From positions 1 through 64,000 of the forward strand of contig JAFWYD010000004.1 in assembly GCA_017517805.1 (NCBI GenBank): a stretch of DNA of 64,000 bases. The letters run 5' to 3'. Positions within the stretch are counted from its first letter, which is position 1. Each line of letters opens with the position of its first letter. Shown here piece by piece: positions 19,790-28,077 of this stretch. The position numbers and the translations under genes are program-made. The notes under the pieces are model-generated. The model did not search any database. It was given only the letters and a program-made list of their open reading frames with translations, and was not told where the DNA came from. This DNA is from Akkermansia sp. GTDB lineage: Bacteria; Verrucomicrobiota; Verrucomicrobiia; Verrucomicrobiales; Akkermansiaceae.

Positions 19790-20476
19790 TTAGTGGTGCT
19801 CGGCACGGTATTTGTCCCAGTCCACCTTTTTCTGTTCAGCTTTGTATTTGCCGTTCCCATCTTCAGTAATCACGATGCCGCCCTTGGCAAGGTCATCTCT
19901 GCGGGCCATCATGGCAGCCATGCAGAGGTTATCCGGGTGGGCGTTGATGACGGCGCAGCCGGCCTTCTGCCAGGTGTCAAGCTCGCTATCAGAGATGCTT
20001 TCGTCCTTGGCGTTGATGAAGAAGTTAGTCATTTCCGTAATTACGATGGGGTGGATGTACATCTCATACGGATGCCAGTCGTTGGGGTCTTCGCCGAAGC
20101 TGAGGTCCACGCCTTTACTTGTTACCTCTTTCCAGATGCCGAGATTGATGGTTTCACTGCTCAGGGAGTGTTTTTCCGGCAGGTTGGAATAGACGCGCGC
20201 AATCGTGTCGAAGAGAATTTCCTTATCCTTGACTGGCATCTTGTTGTATTTGATGACCGCATCCGCGCGGTCAAAGGCATCCCATTTACGGGCCTCCGGC
20301 ATATCAATCGTCACCATTTTGTAAGGAGAGACCTCATCACCACCCTCGCTCGTGCGAACGCAGCAGGCTTTGCCATCATGAAAGACGGGAGCTTCCATCT
20401 GTACGGTGTTGCGCGGAGTCTGCTGGCAGGCGCAGAGCATTGCTCCGGCAATCAGGAAAGGGGTAACATGTTTCAT
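19790..20476 (-). CDS. Putative lipoprotein of unknown function
   Basis: The protein of 228 residues begins MKHVTPFLIAGAMLCAC, a signal peptide with a lipobox-like LCAC; Cys at -2 is unusual. The mature part is hydrophilic and rich in Asp, Lys and Met, with no recognised domain. It has its own good promoter and stands alone between two terminators. Confidence 0.75.
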   Translation of the reverse strand: MKHVTPFLIAGAMLCACQQTPRNTVQMEAPVFHDGKACCVRTSEGGDEVSPYKMVTIDMPEARKWDAFDRADAVIKYNKMPVKDKEILFDTIARVYSNLPEKHSLSSETINLGIWKEVTSKGVDLSFGEDPNDWHPYEMYIHPIVITEMTNFFINAKDESISDSELDTWQKAGCAVINAHPDNLCMAAMMARRDDLAKGGIVITEDGNGKYKAEQKKVDWDKYRAEHH

Positions 20477-20485
20477 ACGCTACGC

Positions 20486-20514
20486 ATTATATGATTTTCT
20501 ACATGTCAGGTCAA
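20486..20514 (-). promoter_or_regulatory. Sigma-70 promoter of the lipoprotein gene
   Basis: On the minus strand TTGACC (20509-20514) and TATAAT (20486-20491) are 17 bases apart, directly before the start codon region. Confidence 0.8.
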
Positions 20515-20536
20515 GCTACTTGCTAGGAATAATGCC

Positions 20537-20568
20537 AAAAAAATGCCACCGGGGTGTCCCGGTGGCAT
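20537..20568 (-). terminator. Intrinsic terminator after the RND pump gene
   Basis: An 11-bp stem (20543-20553 with 20558-20568) with a four-base loop. Read on the minus strand it is followed by seven T. Confidence 0.9.
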
Positions 20569-20588
20569 GAAATAGCCTGGTCAGCACC

Positions 20589-23500
20589 TTAAGCTGGTAG
20601 CTTGTCACCTTTAATTTTGCTGGCAGTCCAGTCGCGCATGCGAGCAAATACCGCATAGAGCCCCGGCACCATGAAGATGCCGAATACTGTGGCCAGAAGC
20701 ATGCCGAAGAAGGTGGTGACACCGATTTCGATGCGGCTGGCAGCACCAGAGCCCGTTGCCATGACCAGCGGCACCACACCGAAGAGGAAGGAGACGGCGG
20801 TCATGAGCACCGCGCGGTAGCGCATGCTGGCACCATTGAGTGCGGCCTGCTTCACCGGCACGCCTGATTCGTGGTTTTCCTTGCTGAATTCGACCATGAG
20901 GATGGCATTCTTGGCGGCGAGGCCGATGAGCATGAGCAGCCCGAGCTGCACGTAGATGGACATGGTAAGCCCGAAAAGCTGCACGCCCATGAGCGCTCCC
21001 AGCGTTGCAACGCTCACAGAAAGCATCACCGGCACCGGGGTGGTCCAGCTCTCATACTGCGCTACCAGGAAGAGGTAGGCAAAGAGCATGGCCATGGCGA
21101 TGAGCGGGCCAATCTTGCCATCGTTCTGGCGCTCCTGGTAGGAGAGGTCCTTCCAGCTGACTTCCCAGAGCAGATTCCGGTTGGCGGCGCGGGCTTCGCG
21201 GTTCATCTCCGCGACACTATCTTCGATGAACTTCATAATCTGGCCGGAGCCGATGCCCATGGCCGGCGTGACCGAGATATCGGCGCTCATGTACTGGTTG
21301 AATCGGTTGTAGCGGCTGGGCCCCATGCGGTAGGAAAGGCTGCAGACAGCCGAAAGCGGCACCATTTCACCGCGCTCATTGCGCACCATCTGGTTCAGGA
21401 TGTCATCTGCCGTGCGGCGGTCGGCGGTGCCGCCCTGAATCTGTACCTTGAAGTTGAAACCATTGAGCGTAAAGTCATTCACATAGGACGACGACATCAC
21501 GCTCTGCAACGTGCGGAAGATGGTATCGACCGGGATATTGAGCGACTGGGCCTTTTCGCGGTTGATTTCGAGGTGAATCTGCGGCGTTTCGGCATCGTAT
21601 TCGCTGCGTGTGCGTGAGACGAGGTCGCGGCGCGCCATGAGGCGTTCCTGCAGGTCCTTCACGGCGTTACCCAGTTCCTGCGGCGTAGCATCGCCCGAGA
21701 CTTGCAGCACGGCCGAGACACCACCTGCGATACCCAGACCGCGGATGGCGGGCGGGGTCATGGCCATGATGCTGGCCTGGGGAATATCGGCGCAGGCTGC
21801 GTTGATGCGCTCTGCAATGCGGCTGGCGTGCATATCCGGGCTGGTGCGTTCGCTCCAGTGCTTGAGCAGCACAATCATCATGCCGCTCTGCTCGCCCGAA
21901 CCACTCACAAAGCTGTAGCCACTCTGCGCTGTCACCATCTCCACACCAGGCATACCAATGACACGCTTTTCAATCTGGCGCATCACCTTATCAGTACGCT
22001 GCTTGGCGGTAGCGGTGCCTTCCATGGTCACCATCACGAAGAGACTGCCTTTGTCCTCTGTGGGGATGAAGGAATTGTTGAGCGCCGGCGGTGCCAGCAG
22101 ACTCATGGGGTTGAGCTCATTGGCCGCCGCCACCTTGCCTTCGGTCCCCATCAGCTTGTGCCATTCAGCGGGGGCACCGGAAAAGTACACATAGTTACCC
22201 GCGGCTACCAGCAGGAAGCACAGCACGGTGAGCCAGGCGTGGCGCACCAGGATACCGGCACCCCACAGGTAGATGCGGCGGCTGGTTTCGAGAATCCAGT
22301 TGAAGGGCCAGAAGATGTAGGTGGCCACCTTGCTGGGCCTGGTGCCGGCGGGGCGCAGAATCAGCGCGCAGAGTGCGGGTGAGAGGGTGAGGGCATTGAT
22401 GGTGGAGATGCAGAGCGCCACACACATCGTCACCGAGAACTGGGTGTAAATCACGCCCACCATGCCGCCATAGAACGCGATGGGCACGTACACCGCCAGC
22501 GTCACCAGCGTGGTGGCAATGATGGCTCCGGTAATCTGCTTCATGCTCTTGAGCGTGGCTTCCTTCGGGCTGAGCTTTTCCTCCTGGATGATGCGCATCA
22601 CATTCTCCACCACCACGATGGCATCGTCCACCAGTGAGCCGATGACCAGGATGAGCCCGAACATGGTCAGCACATTGATGGAATACCCCAGCGGGTACAT
22701 GACCATGAACGCACCCAGCAGCGAGACCGGGATGGCAATGGCCGGGATGAGCGTGGCGCGCCAGTCCTGCAGGAAGAGGTAGGTCACCAGCACCACCAGC
22801 AGCAGCGCCACCACCAGCGTTTCCACAATCTCGTCCATGGTGGCATCGATGGCCTGCGTGGGGTCATAGCCCATGCGCCACTCCATGCCATCCGGGAAAT
22901 TCTTTTCAATCTCGCGCATGCAGGCCTGCACCTTGGCCACGGTAGCCAGGGCGTTGGCCTCGTTATTCTGGTGAATAATCATGCCCACGTTATCCTTGCC
23001 GTTCAGGCGGCTGTAGCCGGTGCTCTTCTCTGCGCCCAGCTCTACGGTGGCGATGTCCTTGAGCTTGGTCACGTGGCCATTGAGCCCGCGTTTCACGATG
23101 ATGTTGCCGAACTCCTCAGCCGTTTTGAGGCGGCCGGTGGCGGTCACCTTGAAGGTGGCGAAGGACTGGATATCCTCCGCACCTACCGAGCCGGCAGCGG
23201 CCTGCACATTCTGAGCCCTGATAGCCTCGCTCACATCCGTGGGGGTGATGTTCATGGCGCTCATGCGGGTGGGGTTCATCCAGACGCGCATCGAGTAGTT
23301 GCGGCTGGGGATGATATCGGCGCTGGAAACGCCGTCCACCTGGCAGATTTTATCTTTCACGTTCATGCGCAGCCAGTTCGAGAGCTCCAGGATGCTCATC
23401 TTGTTCTCATCGCACATGAAGTTGAGGAAGCAGAGCATATCGCCGCTGCGCTTGCGCACGTTGTAGCCTGTCTGCTTGATTTCGCTGGGCAGCTTGGATT

Positions 23501-23846
23501 CAATCTGCTTGATGGCGTTGGAGACATTCACCATGGCCATATCATCATTCGTGCCGGAGCGGAAGATGAGGGTCAGAGAGTAGGAACCGTCATTGCCACA
23601 GGAGGAATAGAAATACTCCAGGTCATCCATGCCGATGAGCTGCTCTTCCACCGGGGCTGCCACCACCTGGGCTACTTCCTCGGCGCTGGCACCGGAATAG
23701 TTCATGCGCACCGAAATGGTGGGCGGTGAGACCTCCGGATACTCGGAGATGGGCATCTTGCTCAGGCAGAGCAGGCCAGCCAGCATCATCAGAATCGAAA
23801 TGACGAAGGCAAACTTGGGGCGGTGAATAAAGAATGCTGAAAACAT
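20589..23846 (-). CDS. RND efflux pump inner-membrane transporter (AcrB/HAE1-like)
   Basis: Proton-driven drug exporter of 1,085 residues. The N-terminus MFSAFFIHRPKFAFVISILMML is typical, followed by the porter domain (SGASAEEVAQVVAAPVEEQL). The central membrane block has the proton-relay Asp pair in LVIGSLVDDAIVVVENV. The second porter and membrane halves end with GLAAKNAILMVEFSKE. It starts 25 bases after the adaptor gene and is co-transcribed. Longer frames upstream lack homology, so the ATG at 23846 is used. No TolC-type outer-membrane channel is in the window. Confidence 0.95.
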   Translation of the reverse strand: MFSAFFIHRPKFAFVISILMMLAGLLCLSKMPISEYPEVSPPTISVRMNYSGASAEEVAQVVAAPVEEQLIGMDDLEYFYSSCGNDGSYSLTLIFRSGTNDDMAMVNVSNAIKQIESKLPSEIKQTGYNVRKRSGDMLCFLNFMCDENKMSILELSNWLRMNVKDKICQVDGVSSADIIPSRNYSMRVWMNPTRMSAMNITPTDVSEAIRAQNVQAAAGSVGAEDIQSFATFKVTATGRLKTAEEFGNIIVKRGLNGHVTKLKDIATVELGAEKSTGYSRLNGKDNVGMIIHQNNEANALATVAKVQACMREIEKNFPDGMEWRMGYDPTQAIDATMDEIVETLVVALLLVVLVTYLFLQDWRATLIPAIAIPVSLLGAFMVMYPLGYSINVLTMFGLILVIGSLVDDAIVVVENVMRIIQEEKLSPKEATLKSMKQITGAIIATTLVTLAVYVPIAFYGGMVGVIYTQFSVTMCVALCISTINALTLSPALCALILRPAGTRPSKVATYIFWPFNWILETSRRIYLWGAGILVRHAWLTVLCFLLVAAGNYVYFSGAPAEWHKLMGTEGKVAAANELNPMSLLAPPALNNSFIPTEDKGSLFVMVTMEGTATAKQRTDKVMRQIEKRVIGMPGVEMVTAQSGYSFVSGSGEQSGMMIVLLKHWSERTSPDMHASRIAERINAACADIPQASIMAMTPPAIRGLGIAGGVSAVLQVSGDATPQELGNAVKDLQERLMARRDLVSRTRSEYDAETPQIHLEINREKAQSLNIPVDTIFRTLQSVMSSSYVNDFTLNGFNFKVQIQGGTADRRTADDILNQMVRNERGEMVPLSAVCSLSYRMGPSRYNRFNQYMSADISVTPAMGIGSGQIMKFIEDSVAEMNREARAANRNLLWEVSWKDLSYQERQNDGKIGPLIAMAMLFAYLFLVAQYESWTTPVPVMLSVSVATLGALMGVQLFGLTMSIYVQLGLLMLIGLAAKNAILMVEFSKENHESGVPVKQAALNGASMRYRAVLMTAVSFLFGVVPLVMATGSGAASRIEIGVTTFFGMLLATVFGIFMVPGLYAVFARMRDWTASKIKGDKLPA

Positions 23847-23871
23847 ATTGCTTGAGATGGGGTAGGGGGGG

Positions 23872-26001
23872 TTACTGAATCTGCACAGGGGTATCTTCTT
23901 CCATATCTGCCAGGTGGCTGGTGACCACCTGCTCCCCGGGCAGCAGCCCGGCAAACACGGCCACCCGGCCATCCTCCGCTGCGCTTCCGCAGATGATGCG
24001 GCGCATGACTGCCCGGTTGTGCTTCACGACGTAGACGTAGTTGCCCCTGGTATCAGTCAGGATGGCTTCTGCCGGAACCCCCAGCACCGGGTGCTCAGCC
24101 TTGCGTTTCACCCGCATGCTGACCACGCCACCGGGGGAGAGGCTGCGGTCGGCATTCTCAAATACCGCCCACACATTCTGCGTGCCGGTGCCCGATTGGA
24201 TTTCGTTGTCGCAGAAGGCCACGCGGCCCACTTCGTTGAGCGTCTCACCGGTGGCGGTCACCAGGGTGAGCTCTGCCTGCTCCACGAGGTTCTCTGTGCT
24301 GCCGTAGACTGAGAGGATATCCTTCTCGCTCAGCGGGAAACGCGCATAAATCGGGCTCAGCTGCACCACGCGCGCCAGCGGTGTCTTGATATCGGTCACG
24401 AAATTGCCCTTGGAAATCAACACTCGGCCAATGCGGCCATGCAACGGGGCTTTCACGACGCAGCGGTCCAGGTCATCCTGCGCCACCGCCAGCTTTGCCA
24501 CAGCAGCCTCGCGGGCTTCCTGGTATTCGTTGAGCGTGGCCCGGGCATTTTCCAGGTCGTCCTTGCTGGTGGCGTTCATGGCAACCAGTTTCTGCTGGCG
24601 GTCGTACTTGGCCTGGGCATCGGCGATGCGGATATCAAGCTGCTCGATGCTGGCTTTGCAGGCATCCACGCTGGCCTGGTAGCGCGTCGGGTCGATGCGG
24701 AAGAGCTCATCACCCTTGCTCACGCGGTCACCCTCGGTGAAGGTTCGTTCCTGCAGCAACCCCTGCACCAGCGGGCGGAGCTCCACAGTATTGATGGCCT
24801 CCAGTCGTGCGCCTTCTACCTTCAGAACCGTCGGGTCAGTCATTTCGCGCACCGTGTGCGCCGTTATCTCCACCGGAGCCAGTTCACCCCCTGCGGGTGA
24901 GCCTGGTTCGTTGATGCCCGCATCGGCAAACACCGGGGTCACGGTGGCCCCCGGGCGGGTTTTGTGCGAACCATCGCTGATGACCACTTCTCCTACCTCC
25001 AGACCGTGGTAGATGGATTGCAGACGCCCCTGCACGGTGCCGGCGGTCACATCCCGGCGCGATACTTTGTTGGCAGCATCCAGCACATAGACAAAGGCCC
25101 CCCTGGCATCGTAATGCACGGCGGTGAGCGGCACCATGCAGACTTCCCGCGTGGTGTGCAGGCTGACGGCGACTGCCCCGATACCCTGGTGGGTGAGTTG
25201 CGAGTCCGGGTTCTCAAATTCGGCCCAGAGCGTGTAGGAGTCGGTGCTGTCGGTCAGGCGGTTATCCACCACCGAGATGCGGCCCGGGTTCGGGTAGGTG
25301 AGCCCATTGGCCATGACCAGCTGCACATCCGTCACATGCCCGATTTCCTTCGGCCCGCGGAAAATGCCGTTCACATCGTTCTGGCTCAGGGGGAAACGCA
25401 CATAGATGGGGTTCATCTGCGTGATGGTGGTGATGGATTCCCCCCGGGTGATATAGTTGCCCTCTCCCTTGGGCAGGCGGCCGATGCGGCCGCTGATTTC
25501 GGCGTAGATGCTGCAATCTGCCAGGTCTTTGCGGGCTCGCACCACCTCAGCTTCGGCCCCGGCTTTGCGGGCTTTGAGCTCTTCCACCGCTGCTTTGGCA
25601 GATTCTGTATCCTCGCGCGAAGCTGCCTGCTGGGCAGCCAGGCTGGCCAGGCGGGAGTAGCGGCTGGTGGCATAAACCAGCTGGGCCTCCAGCTGGGCTA
25701 CAGCGGCTTCCGCTTGTTTTACGGCCGCCTCGTAGCGCAGCGGGTCAATCTGCATCAGCAGATCCCCTTTGTTCACCGTAGAGCCCTCCTTGAAGTGGAC
25801 TTTCTGCAGGCGGCCTTCCACGGCTGCCCTCACGGTCACATGGCGGATGGATTCGGTGTGCCCTATGCTTTTGCGCACCACTTTATCGCGCCCGGCAGCG
25901 GCCTTTTCCGCTTGCACATAGGTTACCATCTTCCCCGGCATCTGGGCGCATGCCAGACCTGCCATGGCCAGGTATATTGCAAATGTGTGATAATGTCGCA
26001 T
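23872..26001 (-). CDS. Tandem-duplicated RND periplasmic adaptor (double AcrA/MFP)
   Basis: The protein of 709 residues carries two complete membrane-fusion-protein units in one chain, about 20-385 and 390-709. Each has a barrel-sandwich hybrid with helical hairpin (unit 1 VEGRLQKVHFKEGSTVNKGD...IDPLRYEAAV; unit 2 VQGLLQERTFTEGDRVSKGD...IDPTRYQASV) and a beta-barrel segment (NPIYVRFPLSQNDV; SPIYARFPLSEKDI). A signal peptide ends at ACA|Q, and there is no lipobox. Usual adaptors are 370-420 residues. AcrA-type adaptors assemble as six per pump, so three fused molecules could fill one pump. The transporter gene follows directly. Confidence 0.9.
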   Translation of the reverse strand: MRHYHTFAIYLAMAGLACAQMPGKMVTYVQAEKAAAGRDKVVRKSIGHTESIRHVTVRAAVEGRLQKVHFKEGSTVNKGDLLMQIDPLRYEAAVKQAEAAVAQLEAQLVYATSRYSRLASLAAQQAASREDTESAKAAVEELKARKAGAEAEVVRARKDLADCSIYAEISGRIGRLPKGEGNYITRGESITTITQMNPIYVRFPLSQNDVNGIFRGPKEIGHVTDVQLVMANGLTYPNPGRISVVDNRLTDSTDSYTLWAEFENPDSQLTHQGIGAVAVSLHTTREVCMVPLTAVHYDARGAFVYVLDAANKVSRRDVTAGTVQGRLQSIYHGLEVGEVVISDGSHKTRPGATVTPVFADAGINEPGSPAGGELAPVEITAHTVREMTDPTVLKVEGARLEAINTVELRPLVQGLLQERTFTEGDRVSKGDELFRIDPTRYQASVDACKASIEQLDIRIADAQAKYDRQQKLVAMNATSKDDLENARATLNEYQEAREAAVAKLAVAQDDLDRCVVKAPLHGRIGRVLISKGNFVTDIKTPLARVVQLSPIYARFPLSEKDILSVYGSTENLVEQAELTLVTATGETLNEVGRVAFCDNEIQSGTGTQNVWAVFENADRSLSPGGVVSMRVKRKAEHPVLGVPAEAILTDTRGNYVYVVKHNRAVMRRIICGSAAEDGRVAVFAGLLPGEQVVTSHLADMEEDTPVQIQ

Positions 26002-26038
26002 ATGCTCGTTGAAAAATTCAAGAATGTTGTATGGCTGA

Positions 26039-26067
26039 ATGATAGCACTTGCTGCCTGCTGGTGCAA
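26039..26067 (-). promoter_or_regulatory. Candidate promoter of the efflux operon
   Basis: On the minus strand TTGCAC (26062-26067), 17 bases, then TATCAT (26039-26044), about 40 bases before the adaptor start. Confidence 0.55.
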
Positions 26068-26077
26068 GCTGCAAATG

Positions 26078-26093
26078 GTGGCATATCTGCCAC
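26078..26093. promoter_or_regulatory. Small palindrome upstream of the efflux promoter
   Basis: GTGGCA (26078-26083) and TGCCAC (26088-26093) form a perfect inverted repeat with a four-base centre, ten bases upstream of the -35 box. It could bind a dimeric regulator; no regulator gene is adjacent. Confidence 0.35.
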
Positions 26094-26131
26094 AATTCTC
26101 AGTTAAGGGAACGAAATTGTTACTGAAAATT

Positions 26132-27121
26132 CTACACGCTGCTGCGTACGGAGACAGACTGCGTGAAGGGAAGGATGAATTTGTGCAGCTCCACGGTAGC
26201 GGAGGTGGCGCCGAAATCCTGTACGCAGGCGGTGGCCAGGCGGTGGCAGAGGGTTTCGAGCAGAATTGTGGGTTGCTCCTGCGCCAGGGCGATGAGGTGG
26301 CGGGCCAGGGCATCGTAGTTGATGGTCTGGTCGATATCCTCTTGCATGCCGGCAAAGGTGGTGGGCGGGGTGAGGCTCACATTGGCCACCAGTCGCTGGG
26401 GCTCGGCGCGTTCCTCTTCCGGCACGCCGATGCAGCAGTTGATTTCCAGCCCGTTGATGCAGATGGTATCACCCGCTCGGTTGGTGGCGGGGGAGGAGCC
26501 GCTGCGCTCCATGAGACTTTGCAGCGCACCCAGGTGGGGCACGGTGAGGTCCGGGGTGGCGGCGGCGAGCTGGGCGGCGTTGTTGTAGCCGGTCAGCACA
26601 CCGATACCGATGATTCCGGCGCTGTGGGCGGCGTTGATATCGTGCTGCATATCTCCGATGAAGGCAGTATCGGCCGGGTTGAGGTGGTGCTGGTTGAGCA
26701 CGTTGTAGATGTATTCCTCCTTATTGCGCACGCCGGAGTGGATGTGCTCGAAGTATTCCTTCAGCCCCAGGAAGCGGGCCTGCTCATCGAAGGCGCGCGG
26801 GTCCATGCTGGTCAGGATGAAGCAGCGGATTCCGCGGCTGCGGCAGAAATCGAGGAACGCGCGCGCATGCGGAATCACCGCGACCTGGGTGACGGCGTGG
26901 TCAAAGGCATGGCGGTAGTATTTTTCGAGGTCCACCAGCCTGGCTTCGGGGGTCTTCCATGCATAGTATTCAGGGTAGGGGAGCTGGAACTCATTGCGGA
27001 AGGCATCGCGGGTAAGAGCGGGGCGGTTGTATTGGGCCAGCACGTAGTTGGTGGCCTCCAGGGTCAGGGCCAGGTCATCGCACAGGGTGCCGGACCAGTC
27101 GAAGATGAGATTCCTGAACAT
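26132..27121 (-). CDS. HAD phosphatase fused to dihydroneopterin aldolase (FolB)
   Basis: Protein of 329 residues with two enzymes. Residues 1-210 are a HAD hydrolase: motif I is NLIFDWSGTLCDD (a DxxGT variant), motif II is CFILTSMD, and motif IV is FIGDMQHDINAA. Residues about 215-329 are a FolB domain (ICINGLEINCCIGVPEEER, TINYDALARHLIALAQ, LLETLCHRLATACVQDF, ATVELHKF). FolB converts dihydroneopterin to 6-hydroxymethyl-dihydropterin in folate synthesis. The fused phosphatase may supply dihydroneopterin from its monophosphate; this is inference. It lies 9 bases after the double-psi-barrel gene. Confidence 0.88.
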   Translation of the reverse strand: MFRNLIFDWSGTLCDDLALTLEATNYVLAQYNRPALTRDAFRNEFQLPYPEYYAWKTPEARLVDLEKYYRHAFDHAVTQVAVIPHARAFLDFCRSRGIRCFILTSMDPRAFDEQARFLGLKEYFEHIHSGVRNKEEYIYNVLNQHHLNPADTAFIGDMQHDINAAHSAGIIGIGVLTGYNNAAQLAAATPDLTVPHLGALQSLMERSGSSPATNRAGDTICINGLEINCCIGVPEEERAEPQRLVANVSLTPPTTFAGMQEDIDQTINYDALARHLIALAQEQPTILLETLCHRLATACVQDFGATSATVELHKFILPFTQSVSVRSSV

Positions 27122-27130
27122 GAATGCAGA

Positions 27131-28054
27131 TTAGCGTTTGGTGGTGGTGATGATGTTGTGCTTGTGCTGGAACTTGAAGATGGCGCGCTTCAGCTCCGGG
27201 TTGATGAAGGGGTTGTCCTTGCCGTAGCGCGCCCAGGGACCTCCCGGCACCCGGTGGAAATCCACAAAGCGCCAGTGCACGGTGGCCATGCCGCCGGGGA
27301 TGCCCAGGTAATCGCGCACAGCGGGCGAAATATCGATACCGGCAGCTTTATTAGCATGGTTTTTCGGGCGGGCTCCCAGGAAGACATACTTCCAGTCGTC
27401 TGTGCAGAAGGGGCCGCAGTCCTCCCACTGGGCAAAGCAGTACCGCCCGTTGTAATATATCTGCACCCACGCGCCGCGGCATACCGATTCGTACTTGCCC
27501 CCCTTGTATTTGCGATACCAGGGAATTACCTTTGCCGCCTCCGGTTTCGGGCCTCCCTTGTCGATGTCGTTGTAGGGCAGGGCCACGTAGAAGGGATTAA
27601 GCTGCGGGGTGAAGCCGAGCGGGGCATAGGTGCGCGGGCAGCGGTTGGCGGGGTTCGGGTCATCGAACCCGCCGTAGTTGTCGTCCCAGGCGCTGTCCCA
27701 GCTGCTGGCGGTGTTGGGTACCGGATTGTTTTTTGTCGCCTGCTCGCCGATGTAGAAGTAGGTGGCGGTGATATCGAAATGCCAGGGGTAGGCTCCCGGG
27801 CTCGGGCGCTGGGGCTGGTGCTTCGGATCCGGGAAGTTGCGGCGGTGGCTCTGGTCGAATGCCGGGCGCATCGGGCCTGCCTTGATGGCTGCTGCGCGCA
27901 GCCTCTCTTCGCTCATGCAGCGTTTGCGGGGTTTTTTCGGCTTGCTGCGGCTCACGGCTGCAGCGCTCATGCTGGAGCGGGGCTGCCCGGCCTCTGCAGC
28001 GGGGGCGGGGAGCAGCGCAAGCAGCATCAGGCTGGTGAGGAGGCGTTGGGGCAT
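27131..28054 (-). CDS. Secreted double-psi-beta-barrel-like protein
   Basis: The protein of 307 residues has a signal peptide (LLALLPAPAAEA), a Lys/Arg/Pro-rich linker, and a C-terminal domain. In that domain RYCFAQWEDCGPFCTDD... AAGIDISPAVRDYLGI recalls RlpA/3D double-psi barrels (the GPF followed by ID-SPA). Those domains are often lytic transglycosylases or cell-wall binders. Four Cys near the barrel may form disulfides. The match is by pattern only. It lies between nadB and the HAD-FolB gene on one strand. Confidence 0.6.
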   Translation of the reverse strand: MPQRLLTSLMLLALLPAPAAEAGQPRSSMSAAAVSRSKPKKPRKRCMSEERLRAAAIKAGPMRPAFDQSHRRNFPDPKHQPQRPSPGAYPWHFDITATYFYIGEQATKNNPVPNTASSWDSAWDDNYGGFDDPNPANRCPRTYAPLGFTPQLNPFYVALPYNDIDKGGPKPEAAKVIPWYRKYKGGKYESVCRGAWVQIYYNGRYCFAQWEDCGPFCTDDWKYVFLGARPKNHANKAAGIDISPAVRDYLGIPGGMATVHWRFVDFHRVPGGPWARYGKDNPFINPELKRAIFKFQHKHNIITTTKR

Positions 28055-28077
28055 GCGTCTCGGCGGCGGGGGCGTTT

